This document shows positions 63,032 through 64,000 of a stretch of DNA of 64,000 nt, one piece after another. Position numbers and translations under genes: made by a program. Source of the DNA: Eimeria necatrix (Eukaryota > Apicomplexa > Conoidasida > Eucoccidiorida > Eimeriidae). How positions within the stretch are numbered: the stretch's first letter is position 1; the number at the start of each line of letters is the position of its first letter. The notes beneath the pieces are model-generated. The model did no database searches, was not told the DNA's origin, and saw only the letters and a program-made list of their open reading frames with translations. The DNA lies in contig NW_013654827.1 in assembly GCF_000499385.1 (NCBI RefSeq), positions 32,485 through 96,484 of the forward strand. Direction: 5' to 3'.

Positions 63032-64000
63032 CCAGGAAAAGAGACCGAAGAGTAATCGCTGAAGATTGTTGATATCCTGCTACCCAGTATTTAGCAAGGA
63101 ATAATGTTGACAAAACCTACGTGTTTTAGCAGACGGGAGAAGCTCCAAGTAGGTATTCTTCGACGTTCTACAGATAGCTCCTGCAACAGTTCTATGAGTG
63201 TAAGGGCCGGATTGTAACCTACGCTTCAGTAGTTTGGTATTTAGTAATGCACCTCGCATAAAGAACGTGTCCGTTCTTGTTCCGCAGTATTTCATTTTTC
63301 ACACTCTAAAAATCTAGTTGGCAAAGGCAGTCACTCCTGGTCCAGAAGAAAGACGTTCGTGCTCCTCCGTTTAAAATATAATGCAGAGCGTGCTTACCTT
63401 GTAGGATCATTGTTTCGAGTGTTCTTTCATCTTCTGAGCTGCACAACACATTTGTGCAAGCAGCAATATCAACGCAATCCATACATACGTCTATGAATCA
63501 TGATTCTTGCTTTTACATTCGGTAGTTCTTGTTTTACCGATATCGCTTCCAATGTTTAAGCTTCTACATAAAGAGTAACTTATTCTAATCTGCTCGACTA
63601 ACGCAATCCGAACGTTGGGAACTTCGATTGCAGTGCAACAGGCTGCAAGAATGCAATCTAAACAGACGATTCAGTGAAGTGCTGCCCAACTCCATGGATA
63701 TCAGCAAAACAGCGTATCTGGCACATACAACGGTGCTCTACACAAGAAGATCGAAAAAGGCAGTGTCACGCTGCTGGCTCTATCAGGGGAAATCAAAACT
63801 GTGGGTCTGATGACTAGAGCAGTCAAACTGTGCGGCTCACTGTTACCGCCCGAGTTTACCCTGTGTTTGGCCAAGTAAATGAACACCAATTCTAGCAAGC
63901 AGCATTTCGCGAACGTATTCAGAGAAAACCCCAACAGGCCCTTTGGGTTATCGCGCAAAGCGTATATTATCTCCAACTGTTGCATTCGCCTGTGGAAATT
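63032..64000. other. Window end, no gene seen
   Basis: Short frames only on both strands (up to about 94 codons on minus, 63701-63985, no motif). No repeat or RNA gene noticed. Confidence 0.5.

Noticed and set aside
1..64000. tRNA, rRNA and CRISPR arrays
   Set aside because: No tRNA-like B-box with matching arms, no rRNA stretch and no regularly spaced short repeats were seen on either strand by eye.

Overview
The window reads as nuclear DNA from an apicomplexan coccidian, most likely family Eimeriidae (an Eimeria or Cyclospora relative). The evidence is intron-dense protein genes, CAG/CTG triplet runs inside coding sequence (poly-Q, poly-A, poly-S), scattered TTTAGGG/AAACCCT heptamers like coccidian telomere repeats, and genes for a motile flagellum, which coccidia build only in microgametes. 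The genus is an inference. There is no sign of prokaryotic, plasmid or viral DNA.

Layout. (1) 307-22567, plus strand: the 3' three quarters of an axonemal dynein heavy chain gene, 43 exons, with its N-terminal tail exons off the left edge. Nearly all junctions agree in reading phase, and the resulting chain runs from linker through AAA1-AAA4, stalk, AAA5/6 and C-terminus. Four of its 42 introns use GC-AG ends. (2) 22568-24187: no gene seen. (3) 24188-27175, plus: a probable secreted protein with a signal-peptide exon, a Thr/Ser/Gly linker and REJ/PKD-like Ig-fold modules. (4) 28263-30071, minus: a CAG-rich single ORF of 602 codons with an ABHD17-like alpha/beta-hydrolase core whose nucleophile serine is glycine. 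(5) 31944-32650, plus: a tentative small spliced gene with a possible C-terminal membrane helix. (6) 32651-34540: nothing convincing. (7) 35388-49275, plus: an orthologue of the flagellum-associated leucine-rich-repeat protein LRRC9, with a very long Ser-rich N-terminal extension, two LRR blocks and a middle domain that looks like a degenerate PARP/ART fold. An open frame continues past its stop to 49881. (8) 49882-64000: intron-like sequence with exon-like islands, some resembling NPHP4 (transition zone), plus several direct and tandem repeats, including a perfect 219-bp tandem duplication.

How the genes fit together. Dynein heavy chain (motor of the axoneme), LRRC9 (found in flagellated lineages) and possibly NPHP4 (flagellar base) would all belong to the microgamete programme. 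The REJ-like secreted protein could plausibly act at the gamete surface. This shared theme is inference from family knowledge; nothing in the sequence shows co-regulation. Exon boundaries are given where splice sites and phases agree; where they do not, this is stated.
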